7,305 bases of DNA from CALFER01 sp964472395 (GCA_964472395.1 CAYYMM010000165.1:1-7305); one strand, 5' to 3'. Counted from the stretch's first letter, positions 1 to 5,969 are shown. The notes: generated by a model from the letters alone, not told the origin. Made by a program: numbers and translations.

Positions 1-8
1 TCGCCGAT

Positions 9-1925
9 ATGACTCGATCCAACATTTCGGTGAATCGAATCAGTCCATCCACATTCCTGTTTTTTGCCTCCCTGACTGTCGTTCTCTGTATTGTCGGGTT
101 CGTGGAACAAAATACCTTGAACGGTAAGTTTGTATCCGATGATTTTGTGATGATGAATCGAGCGCCTCATCTTTCGGTAGCGGATATCTTCTTTGGCAAT
201 TGGTTGGGTGAACATGCACATAGCGGATTCTATCGGCCGATTACAACCCTAACCTGGAAGTTCAACTACGGACTCTTCGGGACAGACGGAACTGGCTATC
301 ACGCGACGAACATTCTGTTACATCTCATGATGATCGTCCTCCTGACAATCTGGATTAATCGTTTCGAGAACAACCGTTATATTGCCCTGACGGCTGGCGC
401 GATATTCGGCATGCATCCGATCACAACGGAGGTCACGGCTTGGGTATCAGGTCGAACAGACTCTGTTGCTGGAGTATTCTATCTGGCTGCATTAGTGACT
501 TTCTACGCGAAAGACAGCACGCAAACGATCGGTTACAGGCGCCTGACTTTGGCACTCTTCTTCGCTGCTCTGGCGTTTCTTTCAAAAGAAATGGCTTACA
601 CATTGCCGCTTGTGATCTTCTTTTTTGCGCTTCCACCCCAAGGCGCCACTATTCGATCAGCGCTGCTTCGATCCTGGCCCTTCTTCGCGATGCTGCTCGC
701 TGTGCTTATCCTGCGCTATCTCGCAATCGGATCGGTCATCGGGGGCTATGGTGAATCGACACATCTCCGGGTCGACCAGACAATTCTCGATCATCTGCAA
801 ACCTACAGCAACTGGTTGATCGCACCCATGACTCTCTCATTCAAGACCGGATCGACGATCTGGAAAACGCTGATGAGTCTCCTGTGGATCGCGTTTCTCG
901 CCATGCTCTTCTCCGGAACTTACCGCCCTGCAGCACGGTGGATACTCATTCTCATGCTGCCGGTACTGACTCTTTGCCGCGAACAATACCTATATCTACC
1001 CTGCATCGGATACGCTTGGTTACTATCCAAACTTCTGCATGATGAACTGCTGCGCCGACGGACCATAACTCGGTTGTCAATCGCCGCGCTTGCGCTTTGC
1101 GGATTATTGATTTCTTACGGAATGAAGGTCAATCCCGACAATAACGCCTGGGTTATGACGGGACGCATCGCGGATAGAATTCTCGAAACAGTCCGGAACA
1201 ATCATTCGCTTCTACCCGACTCTGCACGAATCGTTTTAATCGCTCCACCGATCAACCATCAGATCGGAACGGGTGTCTTCCAGACCGGAACAGAGGATGC
1301 ATTTCAGTTTGTGTACGATGATCGAGACGTACGAGCGACATGCCGAAGTTCACGCGAGGAATTCAAGGACTTCGATCCGAACACCGATATCGTGATATTG
1401 ATCTCTAAAAATGAAATATACGACCTCACAGGACTCTATCCGGACTACTTCCTGTCATTTTCAGCCATCGGTGCTCCTGTCGTCCCGGCAGTGTTCACGT
1501 CGGATTCAGTTCCTGTCTCCATCGTCCCGACTCCTGTTAACGCCCATGCGATCGATCTCTGGAGTTGCCTCGCCAACAGTGTCGGCATGGAACAGGGGCA
1601 TGTCGTAGCAGAAATCCGGGTTGAATTTGATGATGGTGAATCCGTGCATCATCTTCTTGAAGCAGGCGAAGGCACATCCGAATGGAGCATTGACTGGCCG
1701 GAAAACAGGGACATCATCAGGCATCGGCGTTCGCAGGCGGTTATGACTGTATTACGCGAAGACGATCTCACCTGTGAACGACCGTCTTCCCTGTTTCACG
1801 AGCGGATCGACTGGCACGATCGGCGAGTGATCAAAAAAATCATCATTATCCCGTCATTGCCTGCCGCCGGTTCAGATGGCGCAGGACCCGCGTTGGATAT
1901 CAAAAGACTGTATGCAGTCCGATAA
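9..1925 (+). CDS. GT-C fold membrane glycosyltransferase-like protein (TMTC/DUF1736-like, no TPRs)
   Basis: The 638-residue product has about nine to ten hydrophobic segments up to residue ~370, then a soluble C-terminal part. The membrane half carries landmarks of the TMTC / protein O-mannosyltransferase-like GT-C group: an Asp pair in the first external loop (SDDF, residues 43-46, the usual catalytic-Asp position), FYRPITTLTW (74-83), YHATNILLH (97-105), GMHPITTEVTAWVSGRTD (134-151), LSKEMAYTLP (191-200) and QYLYLPCIGY (326-335). By family knowledge such enzymes take a sugar from a polyprenyl-phosphate donor at the outer face of the inner membrane; donor and acceptor here are unknown. Eukaryotic TMTCs continue into TPRs; this protein instead has ~265 residues ending in a beta-rich stretch (about 530-638) that could be a jelly-roll-like module (inference). 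Only 8 bases precede the ATG, with no Shine-Dalgarno and no upstream in-frame stop, so the true start could lie outside the window. The stop is 11 bp from that of the convergent serpin gene. Confidence 0.75.
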   Translation: MTRSNISVNRISPSTFLFFASLTVVLCIVGFVEQNTLNGKFVSDDFVMMNRAPHLSVADIFFGNWLGEHAHSGFYRPITTLTWKFNYGLFGTDGTGYHATNILLHLMMIVLLTIWINRFENNRYIALTAGAIFGMHPITTEVTAWVSGRTDSVAGVFYLAALVTFYAKDSTQTIGYRRLTLALFFAALAFLSKEMAYTLPLVIFFFALPPQGATIRSALLRSWPFFAMLLAVLILRYLAIGSVIGGYGESTHLRVDQTILDHLQTYSNWLIAPMTLSFKTGSTIWKTLMSLLWIAFLAMLFSGTYRPAARWILILMLPVLTLCREQYLYLPCIGYAWLLSKLLHDELLRRRTITRLSIAALALCGLLISYGMKVNPDNNAWVMTGRIADRILETVRNNHSLLPDSARIVLIAPPINHQIGTGVFQTGTEDAFQFVYDDRDVRATCRSSREEFKDFDPNTDIVILISKNEIYDLTGLYPDYFLSFSAIGAPVVPAVFTSDSVPVSIVPTPVNAHAIDLWSCLANSVGMEQGHVVAEIRVEFDDGESVHHLLEAGEGTSEWSIDWPENRDIIRHRRSQAVMTVLREDDLTCERPSSLFHERIDWHDRRVIKKIIIIPSLPAAGSDGAGPALDIKRLYAVR

Positions 1926-1936
1926 TGTTGATCCAG

Positions 1937-3151
1937 CTACGAGGGATCTGCCACGTGTCCCATGAACAGCATACACCCCGTGGATGTCTCGCGAATCAGA
2001 AACATGAACGCATGATCCGCGCGAAACTCAGGAGCCGGCGGCCGCATCATGACCTTCTGCATCACGACGGCACTCGCAGCCGCGGCTTCCGTGCCCGCTT
2101 CGTTCACATCCACGAACGCCTTGTGCATCACCTTCGAGACAAACAGGTCGCGGGTCCCGTCCATGCCTGAAAAATCGGCGGATTGGAAGGCGTCCGTCAT
2201 GCCCATTTTTATCAACGCGTCAGAAATATCTGTCGCCCCCCATGTGATCGTGAAAGTCGGCAACCCGACTCGAACCTCGACCTTCCGCAATCCACTCGTC
2301 CATTTAGACAGCGTTTCCACCGAAAGCGATGATTCGAGTTCGGCCAGTGCGCCCGCAGTTTTCGGCAGCAGAATGATCATGGACAGATCGTCTCCGGAAT
2401 AGGGCAGCTCCAGAATTTTAACTGACCCCTCGTCCCGGAACCCGAATTCGCTCTTTTGATTCATCATCCAAACCGTCTTCGTTGAACCGTTTTCCAGAGT
2501 AAACGGTGCTTCCGCGGTGTCAGCCGGATTGAATGAACAGCTCCATCTCCCCTTGAAGTAGATGGCATTGGCGAGAACTAATCGGACGGCCGGCGACAGC
2601 GATCCGGGACCGATCAGATCCTTGATTTTCTCACGGGTCTTCTCCTCCACCCATGCGTTGATCCGCCGCGCCGCCTCATCCGGGTCGCCGCGATAATCCA
2701 CCGGAGAGATGCTCACGCCATATCGCATCTGGAGGAGTGTGACGTAGTCCTTGAGAAACACGTGATCGTTCTGGGGCCAGATCGAGTTCGCAGTGATAAG
2801 TTCGACGAAACCCTTCGCCTGGAGTTCCCGGAATCGCTCGTCCAGCGCCTGGAAACCTGCATGAACCGCGTGGTTACCCGGAGAAAAGTGCATCACTTTC
2901 TCCATCTGGGCTGCTGTCTGACCCCGAGCGCCGCCATAAGCCATCGCCAAGGCGGCCGAGAGACTATAGGGTGAGACGAACAGGTTGACTTCGGTCGATC
3001 GGATCTGTGCGTACAGATCGACCGCAAACCGGTTGACTCCCGTGACGATGGCCGTAAGGTCCGGAGACGGTTCGACCGCGCAAGTTCGAGCGATCATGCC
3101 GAGCATGACAACAATAGCTACGCAAGCGGATATAATGAGTTTCGGGATCAT
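1937..3151 (-). CDS. Secreted serpin (serine protease inhibitor family, MEROPS I4)
   Basis: A full-length serpin of 404 residues. A signal peptide covers residues 1-25 (Lys4, hydrophobic core, likely cleavage after TCA), so the mature protein acts in the periplasm or outside the cell. Serpin landmarks in order: FVSPYSLSAALAMAYGGARG (58-77), NAIYFKGRW (195-203), ELPYSGDDLSMIILLPK (248-264), MGMTDAF (316-322), the hinge GTEAAAAS (353-360), and the C-terminal block FRADHAFMFLIRE with GHVADP (376-403). The Gly-Thr-x-Ala4 hinge is that of inhibitory serpins, which trap a protease by inserting the cleaved reactive loop into the central sheet. Counting Gly353 as P15 puts Val367 at P1 and Met-Met-Arg at P1'-P3'; the loop may be about two residues longer than in antitrypsin, so P1 could be one of the Mets or Arg370. 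Ala381 replaces the usual Pro of the serpin signature. The start is fixed by an AGGAGGT site. The gene lies 63 bp downstream of the transporter gene and is possibly cotranscribed with it. The target protease is unknown. Confidence 0.95.
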   Translation of the reverse strand: MIPKLIISACVAIVVMLGMIARTCAVEPSPDLTAIVTGVNRFAVDLYAQIRSTEVNLFVSPYSLSAALAMAYGGARGQTAAQMEKVMHFSPGNHAVHAGFQALDERFRELQAKGFVELITANSIWPQNDHVFLKDYVTLLQMRYGVSISPVDYRGDPDEAARRINAWVEEKTREKIKDLIGPGSLSPAVRLVLANAIYFKGRWSCSFNPADTAEAPFTLENGSTKTVWMMNQKSEFGFRDEGSVKILELPYSGDDLSMIILLPKTAGALAELESSLSVETLSKWTSGLRKVEVRVGLPTFTITWGATDISDALIKMGMTDAFQSADFSGMDGTRDLFVSKVMHKAFVDVNEAGTEAAAASAVVMQKVMMRPPAPEFRADHAFMFLIRETSTGCMLFMGHVADPS

Positions 3152-3156
3152 GGAGC

Positions 3157-3163
3157 ACCTCCT
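3157..3163 (-). promoter_or_regulatory. Strong Shine-Dalgarno of the serpin gene
   Basis: On the minus strand this reads AGGAGGT. AGGAGG ends six bases before the ATG at 3151, which is near-ideal anti-16S pairing and spacing. It settles the serpin start and shows the host uses Shine-Dalgarno initiation for this gene, unlike the transporter gene upstream and the HFPD-repeat gene, which lack such a site. Confidence 0.85.
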
Positions 3164-3214
3164 ATCGACGTGTATTGCTTACCAGTTTAAAGCAGCGAGC
3201 GGGCACGGTGCAAA

Positions 3215-4153
3215 TCAGGTCATCCGGTCGAATAGCCGCAGGACCACGACACCGCTGAGGATCAGAATGCTTCCCAGGATTTGCGCCGGGTTGAGCTGTT
3301 CGTGAAACCACAACCAGGCGATCACGGCGGTGAACACAGGCTCCAGGGTTGCGATCAGATTGGCGACGCCTGAAGGCAAGTGGACAAGACTCACGGTGTA
3401 AAGGCCATAGCCGAGCACCGTCGGGCCGGCTGCGAGCAAAAAGAGAATCAACCAGCCGTCTGTGCTGGTCCCGAGCCATAAAAAATCGGTGATCCGGGAT
3501 GCTGTGCCCGGAATCCATCCGGCAGGGAGCAGATTGTAGACCAGCAGCATCGTCGTGGCATACCCGAACGTATGCAGCACCGTTGTCCAGGGGTTCAGTC
3601 CGCGCTGCGATGCCGCCCGACCGAGCAAGGTATAGATGCCGTAGCAGAACCCCGAGAATACACCAGTCATGATGCCGGACATGTTGGCCTGACGAACAGC
3701 CGCTTCCAGAGCATCGGACACCAGGACACACCCGGCAAGACCCAACACGACCGCCGCAATACGGACTCCGTTGAGTCGTTCGCCGAGAAACCACCAGCCG
3801 AGCAGTACGGTGAAGGCTGTCGAACTGTAGATCAGAACCGTTGCCACGGCTGCACCGTTGAGAGCCACCGAGTAGGTCCAAGCCGCATTGAGCACCGACA
3901 GTTCGAGTCCATAAACGATCAGAAAGGGAACGTTCTCCCTGGAGCTCCGGAGAATCACCGGCCGCACAACCAACAGGACTGAAAACAGAACGGTGAAGGC
4001 GAGCAGATCACGCCAGAATGCGAGGATCATGGCGGGCATGTGGTGATTGACCGTGAGATACCGGATGAAGATTGCCGTCAGAGAGAGGATTGCCGCACTC
4101 AGGAGCGCAATCGGATAGCCTCGGGCCGGGTTGATGGTGTTCGGTCGTTCCAC
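3215..4153 (-). CDS. EamA/DMT-superfamily transporter (10-TM permease)
   Basis: The 312-residue product is almost entirely hydrophobic and has the size and two-fold repeat of the drug/metabolite transporter superfamily. The first EamA repeat spans about residues 13-146 and ends with the characteristic WWFLGERLN (120-128). The second spans about 160-306 with the matching LEPVFTAVIAWLWFHEQLN (270-288), including Glu271-Pro272 and Glu285 at the usual places. Family members export or exchange small metabolites, amino acids or drugs across the inner membrane; nothing here identifies the substrate, so no gene name is given. The start is a GTG at 4153: the next Met (residue 39) would cut off the first membrane helix. 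No Shine-Dalgarno precedes the GTG, but a TATCCT hexamer lies seven bases upstream, which would fit a leaderless mRNA. It is the first gene of a likely unit with the serpin. Confidence 0.93.
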   Translation of the reverse strand: MERPNTINPARGYPIALLSAAILSLTAIFIRYLTVNHHMPAMILAFWRDLLAFTVLFSVLLVVRPVILRSSRENVPFLIVYGLELSVLNAAWTYSVALNGAAVATVLIYSSTAFTVLLGWWFLGERLNGVRIAAVVLGLAGCVLVSDALEAAVRQANMSGIMTGVFSGFCYGIYTLLGRAASQRGLNPWTTVLHTFGYATTMLLVYNLLPAGWIPGTASRITDFLWLGTSTDGWLILFLLAAGPTVLGYGLYTVSLVHLPSGVANLIATLEPVFTAVIAWLWFHEQLNPAQILGSILILSGVVVLRLFDRMT

Positions 4154-4160
4154 GCGCCAG

Positions 4161-4166
4161 AGGATA
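4161..4166 (-). promoter_or_regulatory. Possible -10 box of the transporter gene (leaderless geometry)
   Basis: The minus strand reads TATCCT (four of six matches to TATAAT), followed by seven bases and then the GTG start, so transcription would begin at or next to the start codon. There is no convincing -35 hexamer (TGGCGC sits at 17-bp spacing). The support is the missing Shine-Dalgarno and the parallel with the promoter before 4668. Confidence 0.3.
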
Positions 4167-4229
4167 GCGGAAAGCGCCGGGGAGCGCCAGCGGGAACAGA
4201 TGGGAAGAGGTGCTTTCTTCGATCGGGAA

Positions 4230-4249
4230 CGCCGGCACGGAGGCCGGCG
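4230..4249. repeat. GC-rich inverted repeat (7-bp stem, 6-nt loop)
   Basis: CGCCGGC (4230-4236) and GCCGGCG (4243-4249) are perfect inverted copies around ACGGAG. No T-run follows on either strand, so it is a poor intrinsic terminator. The surrounding GCCGGCACGGAGGCCGGCGC resembles, from memory, an interspersed element seen between genes in several bacteria. It sits 77 bp upstream of the transporter start. Confidence 0.6.
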
Positions 4250-4282
4250 CCACTCATCATCAGCTTTTTAGCGTGTTTCTTT

Positions 4283-4481
4283 GGGGATGACAGACCCGGA
4301 CACTGAGCCTGTCGAAGTGTCCAGAAGCAGAACAACCCCATCGTCTCTTCCGGAGATGACAGACCCGGACACTGAGCTTGTCGAAGTGTCCAGGAACAGA
4401 ACAACCCCATCGTCTCTCTCGGGGATGACAGACCCGGACACTGAGCCTGTCGAAGTGTCCAGGAGCAGAACAACCCCATCG
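4283..4481. repeat. 69-bp tandem repeat, ~2.9 copies, each with a REP-like inverted repeat
   Basis: Units begin at 4286, 4355 and 4424 (GATGACAGACCCGGACACTG in each). The period is exactly 69 bp; copies differ at only a few positions, and the third lacks the last ~12 bases. Each contains a 25-bp element (4298-4322, 4367-4391, 4436-4460) in which GGACACT and AGTGTCC are inverted repeats around GAGC(C/T)TGTCGA. The core CTGAGCYTGTCGAAGTG is a widely recurring bacterial intergenic repeat (known from experience, not checked). Because 69 is a multiple of three, several frames stay open and produce false repetitive ORFs with peptides such as TLRQAQCPG. No CRISPR structure is present: the whole unit repeats, not a repeat with variable spacers. 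Confidence 0.93.
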
Positions 4482-4512
4482 AGACGCCTGGCGAATGAGA
4501 GTATCGGGGTTG

Positions 4513-4543
4513 CGTCTGGGTTCTCGCCTTCGCGGGAATGACG
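4513..4543. repeat. Interspersed intergenic element (CGCGGGAATGACG type)
   Basis: The stretch TTCTCGCCTTCGCGGGAATG (4521-4540) followed by ACG matches the common bacterial repeat that reads CGTCATTCCCGCGAAGGC on the other strand and yields spurious FPRRREPR peptides. An AGACGC/GCGTCT inverted pair (4482-4487 and 4512-4517) links it to the end of the tandem array. Recognition of the family is from memory. Confidence 0.6.
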
Positions 4544-4570
4544 CGGCTTTGTGTCGTTTCACATGAGGAT

Positions 4571-4602
4571 AAAAAAATCGGTGAAATCGGTGTAATCGAT
4601 GG
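4571..4602. repeat. Interspersed element with internal AATCGGTG duplication
   Basis: An A-run leads into AATCGGTGAAATCGGTGTAA and then TCGATGG; the octamer AATCGGTG occurs twice ten bases apart. This matches a repeat often seen between genes, giving minus-strand peptides like DYTDFTDFF that are not real proteins. It is a third repeat type within 320 bp. Recognition is from memory. Confidence 0.5.
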
Positions 4603-4630
4603 ATGGGTCGGGTTCAGGGCAGTCGGCAGT

Positions 4631-4659
4631 TCGACGCGAGGTTACCGATAGGCTATAAT
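4631..4659 (+). promoter_or_regulatory. Sigma70-like promoter of the HFPD-repeat gene
   Basis: A perfect TATAAT (4654-4659) lies 17 bp downstream of TCGACG (4631-4636, four of six matches to TTGACA). Initiation about seven bases after the -10 box would fall near 4666, two bases before the ATG at 4668. The mRNA would therefore be leaderless or nearly so, consistent with the absence of a usable Shine-Dalgarno (only GAAG, one base from the ATG). Confidence 0.6.
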
Positions 4660-4667
4660 GATGAAGT

Positions 4668-5024
4668 ATGAAAGTCCTTCGAAGCGTTTTAGTTGTCCTG
4701 TTGGCGATGGTTGCCATGTGTGTTCTGAATCGGGTCGTGCCGCAAAGGCTGTCACATGCCAAGGCGTCCGCTTCTAAGACAACGACAAAACCCGATCTGC
4801 GTAAAATCCATGGTCGGATTCAGTTCGTCACGCACTTCGCGGATTACACGGTCAAGGTGGTCGATCACTTTCCGGATCTGAGAGTCAGAATCGTCGAGCA
4901 TTTTGCCGATGAAGCCGGGGAATGGGAAATTGTCGACCATTTTCCGGATTACCGGATTCAGATTGTCGATCATTTTCCGGATTTTACCATACAGTGGGTC
5001 GAACATTTCCCCGGCGTCGATTAG
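4668..5024 (+). CDS. Small exported protein with six 11-residue HF[PA]D repeats
   Basis: The 118-residue product begins with Lys2, Arg5 and a hydrophobic stretch (6-20), a signal peptide or signal anchor, then a polar linker (about 26-50). Residues 51-118 are six tandem units of the form [IV]-x-[VIFW]-V-[TDE]-H-F-[PA]-[DG]-x-x, with His-Phe at 56, 67, 78, 91, 102 and 113. The spacing is 11, 11, 13, 11, 11: two extra residues (around EAGEW, 82-86) divide the array into 3+3. His and Phe codons differ synonymously between copies, which indicates selection on the protein. Alternating hydrophobic residues suggest short beta strands, perhaps a small solenoid or roll, with His/Asp/Glu side chains in rows (inference). 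It recalls short secreted bacterial repeat proteins such as DUF6150, where a similar insertion ending in Trp splits the array (from memory). It has no Cys lipobox: Cys18 is preceded by Met. Function unknown. It is monocistronic and convergent with the OmpA-domain gene. Confidence 0.85.
   Translation: MKVLRSVLVVLLAMVAMCVLNRVVPQRLSHAKASASKTTTKPDLRKIHGRIQFVTHFADYTVKVVDHFPDLRVRIVEHFADEAGEWEIVDHFPDYRIQIVDHFPDFTIQWVEHFPGVD
4818..5021 (+). repeat. Degenerate 33-bp coding repeats inside the HFPD-repeat gene
   Basis: Six units encode residues 51-61, 62-72, 73-85, 86-96, 97-107 and 108-118. The best-conserved DNA core is GTCGAYCAYTTTCCGGAT, at 4860, 4932 and 4965. The remaining copies have diverged (for example CACTTC, CATTTTGCC), so the array is old, unlike the near-identical 69-bp array upstream. 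Confidence 0.85.
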
Positions 5025-5031
5025 TCACACG

Positions 5032-5121
5032 TCACCGCACAATCACCTCATTCAGAGTTATCGGCAGGTCGATATCGTTGCCGTCGTCGGATTCCTCGCC
5101 CTGAGATGAGGAGAATATCAA
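5032..5121 (-). other. In-frame open extension after the OmpA-domain gene stop
   Basis: Reading on past the TAA of the OmpA-domain gene in the same frame gives 29 sense codons and then TGA (5034-5032). The hypothetical peptide is Ser-rich, then acidic (QGEESDDGNDIDL), then hydrophobic (PITLNEVIVR). A TTG directly follows the TAA but has no own Shine-Dalgarno. It could be a decayed C-terminal tail, a readthrough extension or chance; 29 open codons alone are not significant. The rest of the 97-bp convergent gap (5025-5121) shows no clear terminator. Confidence 0.2.
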
Positions 5122-5958
5122 TTACTGTTCGACGAGTTCGACGCGACGATTCTTCTGCTTCCCCGCCTCGGATGCGTTTGAAACAACCGGAGAAAGCGAA
5201 CCGACGCCATATGATTTCAGGCGATCCGGCGCGATCCCATACCGGGTCGTCAGAGCCTGCGCCACCGCCTCGGCTCGTTCTTTGGACAGCTTCATGTTCG
5301 CATCGAACGTCCCGTCGCTGTCCGTGTGTCCGACAACGTACAATTTCAGACTCATGTTGTTCTTCAGCAACTGTGCAATCTCCGACAGGGCCGCGTCAGA
5401 CTCAGGTTTGATATCCGATTTCCCAGTATCGAAGTAAATTCCGTAGATCGATACATGTCCGTTTGCGAGGATGTCATTGCCCATCGCCCTTGCGTCGGCC
5501 ACGACCACTTGATCCATACTTTTCTTCTCGATGGTGGTCAGTCTGTACATCGCGTTATAACTTTTGACCTGGATCCAGATCTCGTTTCCATCCTTCGTCA
5601 CGACAATCGTCGAGGCCTTGTTGAAATTGTCATCGAAGACGACCGTTCCCCCGATCTGTTTCAATGCATCCTGGATGTTCCTCCGGATCTTCAATTCGCC
5701 AGGCTCCTGAGCCCCTTTGTTCAATTTATATTCGATGTAGGTCTTCTTCCCTTCGATAACGACGGTCTTTTTATCCTTGTCATCGAACTTGTAACTGTCG
5801 AAATCACTGACTTTGTATGCCGTTATATGGAAATCCGGCATCCTTGTCAGCAATGAATGATCCTTGCTACCCTGCACATCTTCATCGATCGCAACGCCGA
5901 TTCCGGGACAGAAGAGAATCACCATCAGGCAAAAAACTGGTAAACATGTATGTTTCAT
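5122..5958 (-). CDS. OmpA-family peptidoglycan-binding periplasmic protein
   Basis: The 278-residue product starts with a signal peptide (1-23, Lys2, hydrophobic core, likely cleavage after GVA). Residues ~24-165 form a mixed alpha/beta domain containing SKDHSLLTRMPDF (31-43), a type seen from memory before OmpA domains in other bacteria. Residues ~168-278 are an OmpA C-terminal domain: GIYFDTGKSDIKPES (173-187), GHTDSDGTFDANMKLSKERA (210-229), LKSYGVGSLSP (247-257) and NRRVEL (270-275). Asp213 and Arg228 have the 15-residue spacing of the pair that binds diaminopimelate in Acinetobacter OmpA, so peptidoglycan binding is expected. There is no beta-barrel segment and no lipobox, so it is probably a soluble periplasmic protein linked to the cell wall. 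An AAAGGAAG site supports the start. It lies 26 bp after the DUF5695-like gene, which suggests cotranscription. It ends without extra domains. Confidence 0.93.
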   Translation of the reverse strand: MKHTCLPVFCLMVILFCPGIGVAIDEDVQGSKDHSLLTRMPDFHITAYKVSDFDSYKFDDKDKKTVVIEGKKTYIEYKLNKGAQEPGELKIRRNIQDALKQIGGTVVFDDNFNKASTIVVTKDGNEIWIQVKSYNAMYRLTTIEKKSMDQVVVADARAMGNDILANGHVSIYGIYFDTGKSDIKPESDAALSEIAQLLKNNMSLKLYVVGHTDSDGTFDANMKLSKERAEAVAQALTTRYGIAPDRLKSYGVGSLSPVVSNASEAGKQKNRRVELVEQ

Positions 5959-5961
5959 AAG

Positions 5962-5969
5962 CTTCCTTT
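5962..5969 (-). promoter_or_regulatory. Shine-Dalgarno of the OmpA-domain gene
   Basis: The minus strand reads AAAGGAAG, three bases before the ATG at 5958, so the AGGA core has about five bases of spacing. It occupies the 26-bp gap behind the upstream stop, as expected for an internal operon gene. Confidence 0.75.

Noticed and set aside
433..819. Several 60-100 codon open frames on both strands inside the GT-C gene
   Set aside because: They overlap a long gene with recognisable family motifs and show no domains or start signals of their own.
3190..3212. Possible promoter for the serpin gene (minus TTGCAC, 17 bp, TTAAAC)
   Set aside because: Only three of six matches in each box. The small gap and strong internal SD favour cotranscription with the transporter gene, though an own promoter is not excluded.
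3162..3881. 239-codon minus-strand open frame
   Set aside because: It lies wholly in another frame inside the transporter gene. Its peptide is Arg/Ser/Cys-rich and unlike any protein, whereas the transporter frame gives clean EamA motifs.
4283..4481. CRISPR array
   Set aside because: The full 69-bp unit is conserved between copies, so there are no variable spacers, only three units, and no cas genes nearby.
4099..4562. Three overlapping repetitive open frames (minus 4479-4099, minus 4562-4260, plus 4281-4541)
   Set aside because: They arise because the 69-bp tandem unit is a multiple of three. Their peptides (TLRQAQCPG, FPRRREPR types) are translations of intergenic repeats, with no start signals and no domains.
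4716..4721. Lipoprotein signal (Cys18) in the HFPD-repeat protein
   Set aside because: The residues before Cys are Val-Ala-Met; a lipobox needs a small residue at -1.
5090..5118. Possible terminator hairpin (ATTCCTC ... GAGGAGAAT) between the convergent genes
   Set aside because: The stem is short and interrupted, the loop is long, and no T-run follows on either strand.
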